Positions 24,089 through 32,924 of a stretch of DNA of 64,000 nt are shown here, one piece after another; within the stretch, counting starts at the first letter, position 1; each line of letters opens with the position of its first letter. The translations under genes and the position numbers were made by a program. The stretch comes from Lacibacter luteus (GTDB lineage: Bacteria; Bacteroidota; Bacteroidia; Chitinophagales; Chitinophagaceae), in the NCBI RefSeq assembly GCF_004118265.1, contig NZ_SDHW01000002.1:372001-436000 (forward strand), in the 5' to 3' direction. The notes beneath the pieces are model-generated. The model saw only the letters and a list, made by a program, of their open reading frames with translations, did not search any database and was not told the origin of the DNA.

Positions 24089-27037
24089 ATGAAACAACTC
24101 ATTTATTGCCTGGTATTGCTTTGCCCCTTATTTAGCAACTGCCAGCAAATCACCATCAAAGGCAACATCATCAACGAAGAGGGCAATCCCGTTCCGGCTG
24201 CTACCATTACCATCAAAGGCACATCACGGTCCACGCTGGCCAACAGCAAAGGAGAGTTTACCCTCACCGGCACAGCCCCTTACGATACCCTCATCGTTTC
24301 AGCCATCGGCTACCAAACCGCTACCGAGCCCAACAATACAAGAGGGCTTGTAACGGTCATCCTCAAACGCAAAATCACCGAGCTCGATGAAACCGTCATC
24401 ATGGCCTATGGTACTACTACCAAACGCCTCAGCACAGGTAACATTGCAAAAATCAGTGCAGCACAAATCGGCACACAACCGGTCTCCAATCCTCTCGCAG
24501 CCTTGCAGGGCAGGATACCCGGTCTCTTCATTACACAAAACAATGGCCTCCCCGGTTCCACCTTCAACATCCAGCTCCGGGGCCAAAACTCCATTGCACA
24601 AGGAAGCCAGCCGCTCTTTATCATCGATGGGGTACCCCTCATGTTCAATACAGGCAATCTCGGCACCATCAACGCCGCCGTACAAAACCCGTTCAATACC
24701 ATCAACACGGCCGATATCGAAAGCATCGAAATCCTTAAAGATGCCGATGCTACGGCCATCTATGGCTCACAGGGCGCCAACGGGGTAGTGCTCATCACCA
24801 CCAAAAAAGGGAAGGCTGGTAAAACCTCCCTCGATCTGGCCATATACCACGGCCTCGGCAATACCACCCGCCTGCCCGCCTTGCTCAACACACAGCAATA
24901 CCTCCAAATGCGCAAAGAGGCCTTGGCAAACGATGGGCTCACGGCTTCACCCACCACCGATCCCGATCTGCTGGTTTGGGAGCAAAACCGTTATACCAAC
25001 TGGCCGGCCTTCCTCATGGGAGGTACAGCTAAAACAACCAACATGCAGGCAACGCTTTCCGGCGGTAACAGCCTCACCCGTTTCCAGCTCAGCGCCAACT
25101 GGTTTTCCGAAACTCCTGTCTTCCCGCAAAGTAAACCGGCCACCCGTTCCTCGGTAAGGCTCTCAGTCAACCATGCCAATCCTTCCGGCAAATTCAAGGC
25201 AACACTCACAGCAGCAGGCACCATCGATAAAAAGCAACTGCCCTTAACCGATCTTACTGCCTTCATCTTGCTGCCACCCAATGCTCCGGCCTTGTTCGAT
25301 GCAGCAGGTAATCTCCAATGGACCGATGGGCTCGACAATCCCATGAGTTACCGCTTCAATACCTACAACAGCACAACGCACAACTTCACAGGTAATGCCG
25401 TACTCCAGTACAGGCTCGCTCCATCCCTTGTATTCAGCACCAACCTGGGCTACAATTTTATGCAGCTTTCCGAGCAGCGGAAAACACCCATCAAAGCACA
25501 ACGCCCCTCTGCAACCACAACAGGCAGCACCCAATTGGTCAATGCCTTGCTCAACGGATGGATCACCGAACCCCAGCTTTCCTTCAAACAAAAATGGAAT
25601 AGCCACAACCTGGAAGTACTCGCCGGTCTTTCAGTACAACAACGGGTACAGCAATCAGCTTCCATATCTGCATCTCTGTACAACAACGACGATTTGTTGG
25701 GCAATCTCTCTTCTGCCGGGCAACTGGCAGTGGCAAACAGCTACAGCCTGTATCGCTACAATGCAGTCTTTGGTCGCATCGCTTACCGCTACCAAAACAA
25801 ATACCTCATCAACATCAACCTCCGTCGTGATGGTTCTTCCCGTTTTGGTCCGGCTAACCGCTTTTCAAACTTTGCAGCGGCAGGTGTGGCTTGGGTCTTC
25901 TCCGAAGAAGAAAACATCAAACAAGCCATTCCCTTCATCAGCTTTGGTAAACTGCGTTTATCCTATGGCCTTACCGGTAACGATCAGGTGGGCGATTACC
26001 AGTACCTCGATACATGGAGCAGCTTAACTGCTTACCAGTACCAAGGCACAGCAGGTATATTGCCAGCCCGTCTCTTCAATCCCTACTATGGCTGGGAGCG
26101 TACCAAAAAACTCGAAGCAGCTTTGGAACTTCAGTGTTTCAACGACCGTATCAGTGTAACAACCGTCTGGTTCCGCAACCGCAGCGATAACCAGCTGGTC
26201 TTCGATAAACTGCCCAACCAAACAGGCTTCCCCAGCATCCTCCGCAACCTCGATGCCTTAATCGAAAACAGCGGTTGGGAGTGGAGCTTCAGTGCAACCA
26301 CCCTGCAGGCAAAACAGTTTACCTGGAAAACCGAAGCCAATCTCACCATACCCGTCAACAAACTACTTCGTTACCCCGCTCTTGAATTATCAGCCAACAG
26401 GTACACTTACCAGCTCGGTCAGCCGCTCACTGTTTACCGGGCATTCCAATACAACGGTATCGATCCGCAAACGGGGCTTTACAGTTTTACCGATACAGAC
26501 AATGATGGCAATATCAGTTCACCCAACGATTTAAAAACAACAGGCTGGTTCGGCCCTCGCTTATATGGTGGTTTGATCAATACCCTTAACTGGAAAAACT
26601 GGTCGTTTACGCTGTTCATCCAATGGGTGCAGCAAACAGGGCGCAGCTATACCAACTCACTGGCCGCAGTACCGGGCACCATGTCCAACCAACCTTCGGT
26701 GGTACTTCACCGTTGGCAAAAACAGGGCGACAATACTTCCGTGCAGCGCTTCACCGCATCAGTTGCTTCACCTGCTTACACCGCATGGTTCAATCTTCGT
26801 TCTTCATCGGACGCACTGGTCAATGCTTCTTTTCTCCGGCTGAAGAATATGGAGCTCGCATACAGCTTTTCAAAACATTGGTTAAAGCGAAACAGGATCG
26901 AAAACCTGCGCATCTACATGCAGGCACAAAACCTGTTCACGCTTACGCCTTACAAAGGCACCGATCCAGAATCGCAGAACATACTCAGCCTGCCACCTTT
27001 AAACATTGTTACTGCAGGCATCAACATCACACTTTAA
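24089..27037 (+). CDS. SusC/RagA-type TonB-linked outer-membrane transporter
   Basis: About 982 residues. The start MKQLIYCLVLLCPLFSNCQQ gives a signal peptide; the frame open from 24035 has only a TTG upstream and is not used. A carboxypeptidase-regulatory-like domain (ITIKGNIINEEGNPVPAATI) leads to the linker VIMAYGTTTKR, the plug (ALQGRIPGLFITQNNG, then QPLFIIDGVPL and TAIYGSQGANGVVLITTKKG) and a 22-strand barrel ending in aromatic-rich strands. There is no STN domain, so direct FecR signalling is not expected. It forms an outer-membrane import pair with the SusD 11 bp downstream. Higher GC and codon use than the adjacent island. Confidence 0.93.
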   Translation: MKQLIYCLVLLCPLFSNCQQITIKGNIINEEGNPVPAATITIKGTSRSTLANSKGEFTLTGTAPYDTLIVSAIGYQTATEPNNTRGLVTVILKRKITELDETVIMAYGTTTKRLSTGNIAKISAAQIGTQPVSNPLAALQGRIPGLFITQNNGLPGSTFNIQLRGQNSIAQGSQPLFIIDGVPLMFNTGNLGTINAAVQNPFNTINTADIESIEILKDADATAIYGSQGANGVVLITTKKGKAGKTSLDLAIYHGLGNTTRLPALLNTQQYLQMRKEALANDGLTASPTTDPDLLVWEQNRYTNWPAFLMGGTAKTTNMQATLSGGNSLTRFQLSANWFSETPVFPQSKPATRSSVRLSVNHANPSGKFKATLTAAGTIDKKQLPLTDLTAFILLPPNAPALFDAAGNLQWTDGLDNPMSYRFNTYNSTTHNFTGNAVLQYRLAPSLVFSTNLGYNFMQLSEQRKTPIKAQRPSATTTGSTQLVNALLNGWITEPQLSFKQKWNSHNLEVLAGLSVQQRVQQSASISASLYNNDDLLGNLSSAGQLAVANSYSLYRYNAVFGRIAYRYQNKYLININLRRDGSSRFGPANRFSNFAAAGVAWVFSEEENIKQAIPFISFGKLRLSYGLTGNDQVGDYQYLDTWSSLTAYQYQGTAGILPARLFNPYYGWERTKKLEAALELQCFNDRISVTTVWFRNRSDNQLVFDKLPNQTGFPSILRNLDALIENSGWEWSFSATTLQAKQFTWKTEANLTIPVNKLLRYPALELSANRYTYQLGQPLTVYRAFQYNGIDPQTGLYSFTDTDNDGNISSPNDLKTTGWFGPRLYGGLINTLNWKNWSFTLFIQWVQQTGRSYTNSLAAVPGTMSNQPSVVLHRWQKQGDNTSVQRFTASVASPAYTAWFNLRSSSDALVNASFLRLKNMELAYSFSKHWLKRNRIENLRIYMQAQNLFTLTPYKGTDPESQNILSLPPLNIVTAGINITL

Positions 27038-27048
27038 AATACAGGCAC

Positions 27049-28401
27049 ATGCAAACACATAAAACACTTGCGTTCATGGCAGCATTGCTGCTCTTAGCTT
27101 CCTGCAAAAAGTTTGTAGAAATTCCCGGCCCCGAAAACCAGGTCATTGCCGGGCAGGTATTCGTTACCGATAGTAAAGCCACTTCGGCAGTAACGGGTAT
27201 CTATGGGTTCATGATCAATGCTGCACCGGCTTATTCCAATTTTCTTACAACCGTGTATGCAGGAATTTCTTCCGATGAAATGAGCCGCTTTAATCCTTCG
27301 CTCATTTTTCAGGAGTTCATCAACAATAAAATAACACCCGCCAATGCACAGGTGCGTAACTTATGGACGGGTTTATACAAACAAATCTATTATGCAAATG
27401 CCTGTATCGAAGGCATTGAAAAATCAACTTCACTAACGCCGGCAACAGCAACACAACTCACGGCCGAGTGCAGGTTCATCCGTTCGCTTTGTTACATGTA
27501 CCTCGTCAATATGTTTGGTGATGCTCCCTTGCTGCTTACAACCGATTACCAGGTTAACGCATTGGCTCCACGCACAGCTGAAGAAACAATCTGGCAACAG
27601 GTCATTGCCGATTTAACCTTGGCAAAAAACAAACTTCCCGAACAATACAGCACAGGCGAAAAACTGCGGCCCAACAAATGGGCTGCTGCTGCATTGCTGG
27701 CAAGGGCCTATCTCTACAACCGGCAATGGAGCTTGGCCGAACAGGAAGCAGCTGCAGTCATCAACTCCGGCATGTTTACACCCTTGCAGGCACCGCAAAC
27801 GGTCTTTCTTAAAAACAGCAAAGAAGCCATCTGGCAATTGGCACCACGCACCGGTGTGTTACAGGAAACGTCCAATCTTCGTCCGGCCGGTACCTCTCCG
27901 CAGATTTTTCTTACACCGCAGCAGCTCGCTGCATTTGAACCAAACGATCAACGCAGGCAGCGTTGGGTCGATAGTATCACCACCCAATCGGTAAAATATT
28001 ATTACCCGGCCAAATACCGAAATACCACAGCAACAGTAAACGAGTATTACATGGTGCTCCGCATGGCCGAACAGGTACTCATTCGTGCTGAAGCATTGGC
28101 ACAGCAAAACAAGTTAACAGAGGCAATAGCCGATCTCAATACCATCCGCACAAGAGCAGCCTTGCCGCCGCTTCCGGCCACGCTTACACAACAGCAAATA
28201 CTCGATGCAGTAGAGCAGGAGCGCAGGGTCGAACTCTTTGCCGAATGGGGGCATCGCTGGTTCGATCTTAAACGCACAGGTCGCATCAATACAGTAATGA
28301 ACGCAATAAAGCCCGCATGGCAACCAACGGCTGCACTCTTTCCGCTTCCGCAGGATGATGTATTAACAAACAGCAACCTCACACAAAACCCCGGCTATTA
28401 A
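27049..28401 (+). CDS. SusD/RagB-type nutrient-binding lipoprotein
   Basis: 450 residues starting MQTHKTLAFMAALLLLASC (lipobox LLASC). A much longer frame open to 26623 overlaps the SusC gene and is spurious. The protein shows SusD helix repeats: LWTGLYKQIYYANACIEGIE, RFIRSLCYMYLVNMFGDAPL, NKWAAAALLARAYLY, and the C-terminal RAALPPLPA ... RRVELFAEWGHRWFDLKR. It sits on the outer leaflet as a lid on the SusC barrel. No glycoside hydrolase accompanies the pair; the next gene is a thioredoxin-like protein, so the substrate need not be a glycan. Confidence 0.93.
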   Translation: MQTHKTLAFMAALLLLASCKKFVEIPGPENQVIAGQVFVTDSKATSAVTGIYGFMINAAPAYSNFLTTVYAGISSDEMSRFNPSLIFQEFINNKITPANAQVRNLWTGLYKQIYYANACIEGIEKSTSLTPATATQLTAECRFIRSLCYMYLVNMFGDAPLLLTTDYQVNALAPRTAEETIWQQVIADLTLAKNKLPEQYSTGEKLRPNKWAAAALLARAYLYNRQWSLAEQEAAAVINSGMFTPLQAPQTVFLKNSKEAIWQLAPRTGVLQETSNLRPAGTSPQIFLTPQQLAAFEPNDQRRQRWVDSITTQSVKYYYPAKYRNTTATVNEYYMVLRMAEQVLIRAEALAQQNKLTEAIADLNTIRTRAALPPLPATLTQQQILDAVEQERRVELFAEWGHRWFDLKRTGRINTVMNAIKPAWQPTAALFPLPQDDVLTNSNLTQNPGY

Positions 28402-28493
28402 TGATCATAAACGGCTGTCCGTCTAAAACAATTTGTTCACGGCTGAAATCCTTGCCTGTTCGGAGCCTGCCTTTCCCCTCCCGGAAGTGCCTG

Positions 28494-28525
28494 CTCCGCT
28501 TTGCGGAGGGGTGGGGTGGGTTGGG
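28494..28525 (+). other. GC hairpin and G-quadruplex motif between susD-like and thioredoxin-like genes
   Basis: CTCCGC-TTT-GCGGAG (28494-28508) is followed by four G-tracts, GGGG-T-GGGG-T-GGG-TT-GGG (28508-28525), on the coding strand, 62 nt before the next start codon. This fits the consensus for an intramolecular G-quadruplex that would form in the RNA. Confidence 0.5.
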
Positions 28526-28586
28526 TTTTCACTGAGCTTTCAATCACCTGCATTATTTTCTTTAACAACAACGAAAAAAACAATAA

Positions 28587-29810
28587 ATGAAAAAAACATA
28601 CTTGCTTTATCTGCTGCTGCTGGTTATCTATGGCAAAAGCCTTGCACAAACAGAATTAACGGTAGGCGATAAAATGCCGCCGCTTGTTTTAAACAATATC
28701 CTCAACAGCAAAACAACAGCTGCAAAACTGCAGGCAAAGAAAAACCAGTTATTGCTCATCGATTTTTGGGGCACCACCTGTGGCACCTGCATCGGTTCAA
28801 TGCCCAAAATGGCAGCATTGCAAAAAAAATGGGGCGATAGTATAAACATTATACTCGTCTCCCCCGAAGAAAAAGAAAAAATTGAAGACCTCTTCCGTCG
28901 TCGCAAAGAAGTAAAAACAATTGGTCTCCCCATTGCTTATGGCGATAAGATGTTGCGTAAACTTTTTCCCTATCAGTCCGTACCGCAAATCGTGGTAATT
29001 GATGATCAGCAGCGCATCAGGGCCATAACATTTCATGAATACATTACAGAAGAAAATTTAAACCGCATCCGCCGGTCCGATACAGCAACCTTACCGTTAA
29101 AACATGATATAATCGGGGTTGATTATTCTGTTCCGTTTATAACAACAGGTCTTGTCGGAAATGAGGATGTTTTTTTCAGCACACTGTTTACAAAAGAAAT
29201 ACCCGGCCTCTCTTATGGCTCCGGGTTTAAAAACAACCACACAAAATTTATTGCGAAGAACATGACGCTGCGGGATTTATATGAATCGGCTTACATGCGG
29301 CAGATTTTTATTCTCGCCAGGGAAAAGAATTTAAAAATACTGGTTGATTCAGGTGTAAACACAACGGATAGATACTGCTTTGAGTTAAATATTCAGGATC
29401 AGGGTAACAACAAAAGAAATGAGTTTTATTTACTGAACCAGATGCAACATGCACTTGATCAGTTCTTCGGGGTAAAAAGTAAAGTGGAAAACAAAACAAT
29501 GGAATGCTGGGTCATCCGAAGTAATAAAGAAACAGACACTACAATTGTTGCTGAACCTGCAGTAAAAGAAACATTCACTTCATTCGAACTGATCAATTAT
29601 GCAGCATCAGGCTTACCCGCCTATATACATGCTGTATTACCCGTTAACATACCCATTGTATATGAAGGACACCAGAAGAAACAGGTAACAATCAATTTTA
29701 GAAAACAAGACGAGTCCATCGAAAGTGTACAGCAACTACTGCAAGAGCGAGGATTCACAATGAAAATGGAAAAAAGAGAAAGTAAAATACTGCTTGTGGT
29801 ACAGCGGTAA
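28587..29810 (+). CDS. Exported thioredoxin-like (TlpA) protein with C-terminal DUF3738-like domain
   Basis: 407 residues. Signal peptide MKKTYLLYLLLLVIYGKSLA. Residues 25-170 are a TlpA/ResA-type thioredoxin domain with the active site WGTTCGTC and the cis-Pro loop SVPQIVVID; it should act in the periplasm as a thiol-disulfide oxidoreductase. The rest (about 190-407) has alternating strands (TLRDLYESAYM, YCFELNIQDQG, ECWVIRSN, PVNIPIVYEG) resembling DUF3738, which often follows thioredoxin domains in Bacteroidota. It lies 185 bp behind the SusD gene on the same strand and ends at a strong terminator. Confidence 0.85.
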   Translation: MKKTYLLYLLLLVIYGKSLAQTELTVGDKMPPLVLNNILNSKTTAAKLQAKKNQLLLIDFWGTTCGTCIGSMPKMAALQKKWGDSINIILVSPEEKEKIEDLFRRRKEVKTIGLPIAYGDKMLRKLFPYQSVPQIVVIDDQQRIRAITFHEYITEENLNRIRRSDTATLPLKHDIIGVDYSVPFITTGLVGNEDVFFSTLFTKEIPGLSYGSGFKNNHTKFIAKNMTLRDLYESAYMRQIFILAREKNLKILVDSGVNTTDRYCFELNIQDQGNNKRNEFYLLNQMQHALDQFFGVKSKVENKTMECWVIRSNKETDTTIVAEPAVKETFTSFELINYAASGLPAYIHAVLPVNIPIVYEGHQKKQVTINFRKQDESIESVQQLLQERGFTMKMEKRESKILLVVQR

Positions 29811-29831
29811 TAATCCATGTGAAAACCAATA

Positions 29832-29857
29832 AAACAGCCCTTGTCTAAGGGCTGTTT
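29832..29857. terminator. Bidirectional terminator
   Basis: AAACAGCCCTT (29832-29842), loop GTCT, AAGGGCTGTTT (29847-29857): a perfect 11-bp stem with T-rich 3' flank, between convergent genes. Confidence 0.85.
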
Positions 29858-29867
29858 CTGTTAAACA

Positions 29868-30188
29868 TCAATCCTTTTTCCGTTCCTCGTCATAATCACT
29901 TACCGTACTGTAGCCGGTATTGATATGATAAACAGTACTGCTGCCGCTGTTAAGCGACACTTCTCCCTGTGAAATCGAAAGGGCACGAGCACAGGGCGTA
30001 AGTGAACCGGGGCAGGAAATAGGTGGTTCGTCACCCATGGTTCCGTTTGTTGGATTGGTTGCATTACCATTTGCATCTACTGCAAACCATACAAGATCCG
30101 AATCGTAATTCCTGGTAACCGGTTGTGTAAACGCAACCATCACAGCTGCAAGTACAACCGCAGAAAAACCTAAAACATACTTTTTCAT
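29868..30188 (-). CDS. Small exported protein, DUF6520-like
   Basis: 106 residues starting MKKYVLGFSAVVLAAVMVAF with a signal peptide, chosen over an upstream ATG at 30236 that would bury the signal. The mature part is short and polar (NGTMGDEPPISCPGS, then LTPCARALSISQG) with two cysteines 8 residues apart, and lacks domains of known function. Small proteins of this layout (DUF6520) commonly sit after a MauE/DoxX-like membrane gene in Bacteroidota, exactly as here, which suggests the two work together in the envelope, possibly in thiol chemistry. Confidence 0.7.
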   Translation of the reverse strand: MKKYVLGFSAVVLAAVMVAFTQPVTRNYDSDLVWFAVDANGNATNPTNGTMGDEPPISCPGSLTPCARALSISQGEVSLNSGSSTVYHINTGYSTVSDYDEERKKD

Positions 30189-30301
30189 AAATGCATAATT
30201 TAAAATGATGCTTACTCTGTTCAGGGTTTTCAGCATGGCCCCTGCCCTCCGTAGCTTTAGCGAAGGAAGGCATCAATACATGTAATCGTTGCGCAACTTT
30301 T

Positions 30302-30736
30302 TCAGTATTGAATATCTTTTGCCACTTGTTGCTGTCTGCGTATCGCATACAACCCAAGCATAGTAAGGCCAATAAAAAACAGGTTAAACCATACATGCTG
30401 TTGCCAGCTCATCTTGCTGATCACACCTCCGCAACTGCACGGCAAATCAGCAACAAACAAAACCATATACAGTAAATACAGCGTAAACAAAACAAGCAAC
30501 AGCAAAGAAGCATACAAACCTGCTCTTCGTGTTCGTTCAAAAAACAGGAGCAGTACAACAACCAACTCAGTTACGGGTAGTAACCAGCCAATCGTGTCTG
30601 CTCCCTTATGAATCGGGGAAGATTCATCAATGAAACGTATAAAGTTTGCATAGTCGGTTAATTTACTGATAGCCGTATACGTAAACAGCAGAATCAGCAA
30701 ACTCGAACAAAGAAGTGCAACAGGAATGTTTTTCAT
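30302..30736 (-). CDS. MauE/DoxX-like redox-associated membrane protein
   Basis: About 144 residues with four hydrophobic helices, starting MKNIPVALLCSSLLILLFTY. The family shape is clear: YTAISKLTDYANFIRFI in helix 1, a hydrophobic pair of helices, then the cysteine loop LPCSCGGVISKMSWQQHVWF. MauE is needed for methylamine dehydrogenase maturation; relatives in other bacteria feed electrons to periplasmic thioredoxin-like partners. The convergent TlpA-like gene and the small two-cysteine protein downstream fit an envelope disulfide module, though this link is inferred. Confidence 0.82.
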   Translation of the reverse strand: MKNIPVALLCSSLLILLFTYTAISKLTDYANFIRFIDESSPIHKGADTIGWLLPVTELVVVLLLFFERTRRAGLYASLLLLVLFTLYLLYMVLFVADLPCSCGGVISKMSWQQHVWFNLFFIGLTMLGLYAIRRQQQVAKDIQY

Positions 30737-30990
30737 CGTCAATAAGTTTATCAACGAATCATTCCCCGCTTCACTCCTTAAAATTCTAAAATCATTTCAC
30801 CCTTTGCAAATAAATCAGGTTTCAAAAAAGTAATGAATCGTTTCAATTCGGTAATGAATAGTCTTAAAGAAAGGTTTCTTAGAATGTAACACATAAACTA
30901 CCCAATAGAGAAATTAGACTGCTGCACATAGTATGTACATGTTAATTATTTGCTGAAGCGACAGTAGTACATCAGCTAAATCAAGGAACC

Positions 30991-31029
30991 CTCCGGGATC
31001 AGGAGGTAATTGATCCCGGGGTCTTTTTT
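30991..31029 (+). terminator. Orphan terminator-like hairpin
   Basis: CCGGGATCA (30993-31001), loop GGAGGTAAT, TGATCCCGG (31011-31019), then GGTC and TTTTTT (31024-31029). The T-run is on the + strand, but no + gene precedes it in the 360-bp spacer. It could end a small RNA, or serve the minus-strand AraC gene less efficiently. Confidence 0.65.
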
Positions 31030-31094
31030 GGTTACTTTTTGGACAAGCAAAAAGTAACAAGAAGAAATTCAAAATGTATCTGTGTATTTAAGTT

Positions 31095-31469
31095 CTACTT
31101 GCATTTCAGGAATTTTTCAAATTGTTTTTTTTGAAACTGGCCGGGAGTTATTTTTTCAACCTTCTTAAAACACGTAATAAAATGCTGCACATTCTTAAAC
31201 CCGCATTGCATTGCAACCACTTTTACTTGTAGCGTTGGGTTATGTAATAAGCGTTTCGCTTGCTTGATTCTGCTTTGCAATAAAAACTGGTAAATACTGG
31301 TACCATATAACTTTCTGAAACCATACTTTAGTTTATAACTGTTAATACCAACATGCAAAGCCAGCTTTTCAATACTCAAATGTTGCGTTATATCAGCAGC
31401 GATAACGCTCTTTGCTTTTTTGATACATTTTAGTTCATGCGCACTGAAATATAATTTCTTTTCTTCCAT
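31095..31469 (-). CDS. AraC-type DNA-binding protein (HTH domain only)
   Basis: About 124 residues starting MEEKKLYFSAHELKCIKKAK. Nearly the whole chain is the double helix-turn-helix of AraC/XylS regulators: LSIEKLALHVGINSYKLKYG (first HTH), YQFLLQSRIKQAKRLL, then VKVVAMQCGFKNVQHFITCF and the terminal KITPGQFQ. There is no N-terminal ligand domain, so it resembles the short PchR-type C-terminal unit found alone in many Bacteroidota. The next gene on the same strand is the response regulator of a two-component system; joint function is possible but not shown. Confidence 0.85.
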   Translation of the reverse strand: MEEKKLYFSAHELKCIKKAKSVIAADITQHLSIEKLALHVGINSYKLKYGFRKLYGTSIYQFLLQSRIKQAKRLLHNPTLQVKVVAMQCGFKNVQHFITCFKKVEKITPGQFQKKQFEKFLKCK

Positions 31470-31519
31470 AATCATGCAATACATTCTTCCCCGATTGCAT
31501 GTACTATAAAATAATTCTG

Positions 31520-32173
31520 CTAAGGCTTATACAAACCATGCCGTATCGCATACACAACTATACCCGCAATGTTTACCGATCCTGTTTTCTGCATAATCAC
31601 ATCACGGTATTTATCAATAGTACGTTTGCTTAATTGAGTAAGCAAGGCAATTTCCTTGCTGGCATATTGTTCGCAAATAAGCCGTATAATTTCCTGTTCA
31701 GTTTCGTTCAGCACAACAGCATTTTCATCCCCGGGTAAACTTGTTTTTGCAAGCTGTTTAAACAGCCGCATAGAACCGTCGTTACTGAAATAGGTAAGTC
31801 CCTTGCGGGCTGTAACAATAGCTTCAAGTAATTCATACTTGCTGCAGCTCTTTAATAAATAACCGTTGGCACCCGCCTGCAGCATATCAATTACGAGGTG
31901 ATGATCGCTGAACATGGTAAACGCTAACACACCAAGCAACGGATAACGTTCTTTCAGAATCCTTGTGGCAGCAATACCATCCATCACCGGCATTTCAATA
32001 TCAGTAAGCACAACATCCGGCTGCAAGGCATCAACACGTTCCAGCAGTTCCTGTCCGTTGGCACAGGCTGCAATGATTTCCAGTGAAGACTCATTGCTTA
32101 ACATCAGTCCTATTCCTTCGGCAAGAACTGGATAATCATCGGCTACGATGATGCGGGTCTTTTCGTTCGTCAT
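31520..32173 (-). CDS. NarL/FixJ-family response regulator
   Basis: 217 residues starting MTNEKTRIIVADDYP; the start lies inside the kinase gene (38-bp overlap). Receiver domain with DD at 12-13, phosphoacceptor Asp58 (VVLTDIEMP), Thr/Ser in AFTMFSD and Lys in LKSCSKYE. The C-terminal LuxR-type HTH (NETEQEIIRLICEQYASKEI, then LSKRTIDKYRDVIMQKTG) binds DNA. Gene overlap with the histidine kinase marks it as the cognate regulator. Targets are unknown. Confidence 0.93.
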   Translation of the reverse strand: MTNEKTRIIVADDYPVLAEGIGLMLSNESSLEIIAACANGQELLERVDALQPDVVLTDIEMPVMDGIAATRILKERYPLLGVLAFTMFSDHHLVIDMLQAGANGYLLKSCSKYELLEAIVTARKGLTYFSNDGSMRLFKQLAKTSLPGDENAVVLNETEQEIIRLICEQYASKEIALLTQLSKRTIDKYRDVIMQKTGSVNIAGIVVYAIRHGLYKP

Positions 32174-32924
32174 AGATCTGTATAGGTAGTTCAAATAAAA
32201 ACTCAGTTCCTCTTATCTGCGGTTGAAGCTGTTTCATTTTACCGCCAAGTAAATAAGCTCTGTTCTGCAAACTGTTTAATCCAAGCCTTGTTCCGTCGAT
32301 CGTCGCTTTCAACCGCTCAATCCCTTTACCATCATCAGTATAAAACAAATACAGTTTGCGCTTATACTCACGTAATTCAATATGCAGGTTCTCTGCCTCC
32401 GAATGTTTTACGGCATTATACACCAGCTCCTGTACAATCCGGAAGATCTGCAATGCATAAAACGAAGAGGGCTTACTCACAAGCCGGTAATTTAATTTCA
32501 TCTTCATCTTGCTTACTTCGCTAAACTGTTCTACAAAATCGGCAAGTGCCGTTTGCAGTCCTTTTGTCAGTAATACTTTAGGTGTAAGATTACGGGCGAT
32601 CTCTCCCGAACGATGCATTAACGTTACAAGGTTTTGTACAGCATTGGCATGCCGTTGCTTTTCTGTATCTGTTTGTGGCTGCAGTTGCTCAAGCTGAATT
32701 TTGGTCATCGCCAGCAGTGGACCGAGTTCATCGTGCAGATCACTTGCAATCCTTGTCCGTTCTCGTTCCATTACCTCCATCTCAGCAAGAAGGTTTCTGG
32801 TAAGCATCCTGAAATGTTTCAGCTGTCCTCGGTAAACAGCATATCCAAAATAGAGTAACAAAGTTAAAATTACAGTTGCACTCAGGACGATTGCAGAATA
32901 TAAGGTCGTTTCAGTGGTATCCAT
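32136..32924 (-). CDS. NarL-partner sensor histidine kinase (HisKA_3)
   Basis: 262 residues. One N-terminal membrane helix (about 9-31) with no periplasmic domain, a short coiled linker, HisKA_3 dimerisation helix with phosphoacceptor His64 (ASDLHDELGPLLA), and a HATPase_c domain with VQELVYNAVKHSEA (N-box), TDDGKGI (G1) and GTRLGLNSLQNRAYLLGG (G2). With no own sensor domain, the signal may come from the seven-helix membrane protein whose gene overlaps its 5' end by 43 bp. It phosphorylates the downstream response regulator. Confidence 0.93.
   Translation of the reverse strand: MDTTETTLYSAIVLSATVILTLLLYFGYAVYRGQLKHFRMLTRNLLAEMEVMERERTRIASDLHDELGPLLAMTKIQLEQLQPQTDTEKQRHANAVQNLVTLMHRSGEIARNLTPKVLLTKGLQTALADFVEQFSEVSKMKMKLNYRLVSKPSSFYALQIFRIVQELVYNAVKHSEAENLHIELREYKRKLYLFYTDDGKGIERLKATIDGTRLGLNSLQNRAYLLGGKMKQLQPQIRGTEFLFELPIQIYDERKDPHHRSR

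Noticed and set aside
24299-26361. Many long antisense frames within the SusC gene
   Set aside because: They follow the codon pattern of the GC-richer SusC gene and show no family similarity; shadows.
26623-27048. Long N-terminal extension of the SusD frame
   Set aside because: It overlaps the SusC barrel in another frame and the lipoprotein signal lies at 27049; the extension is a shadow.
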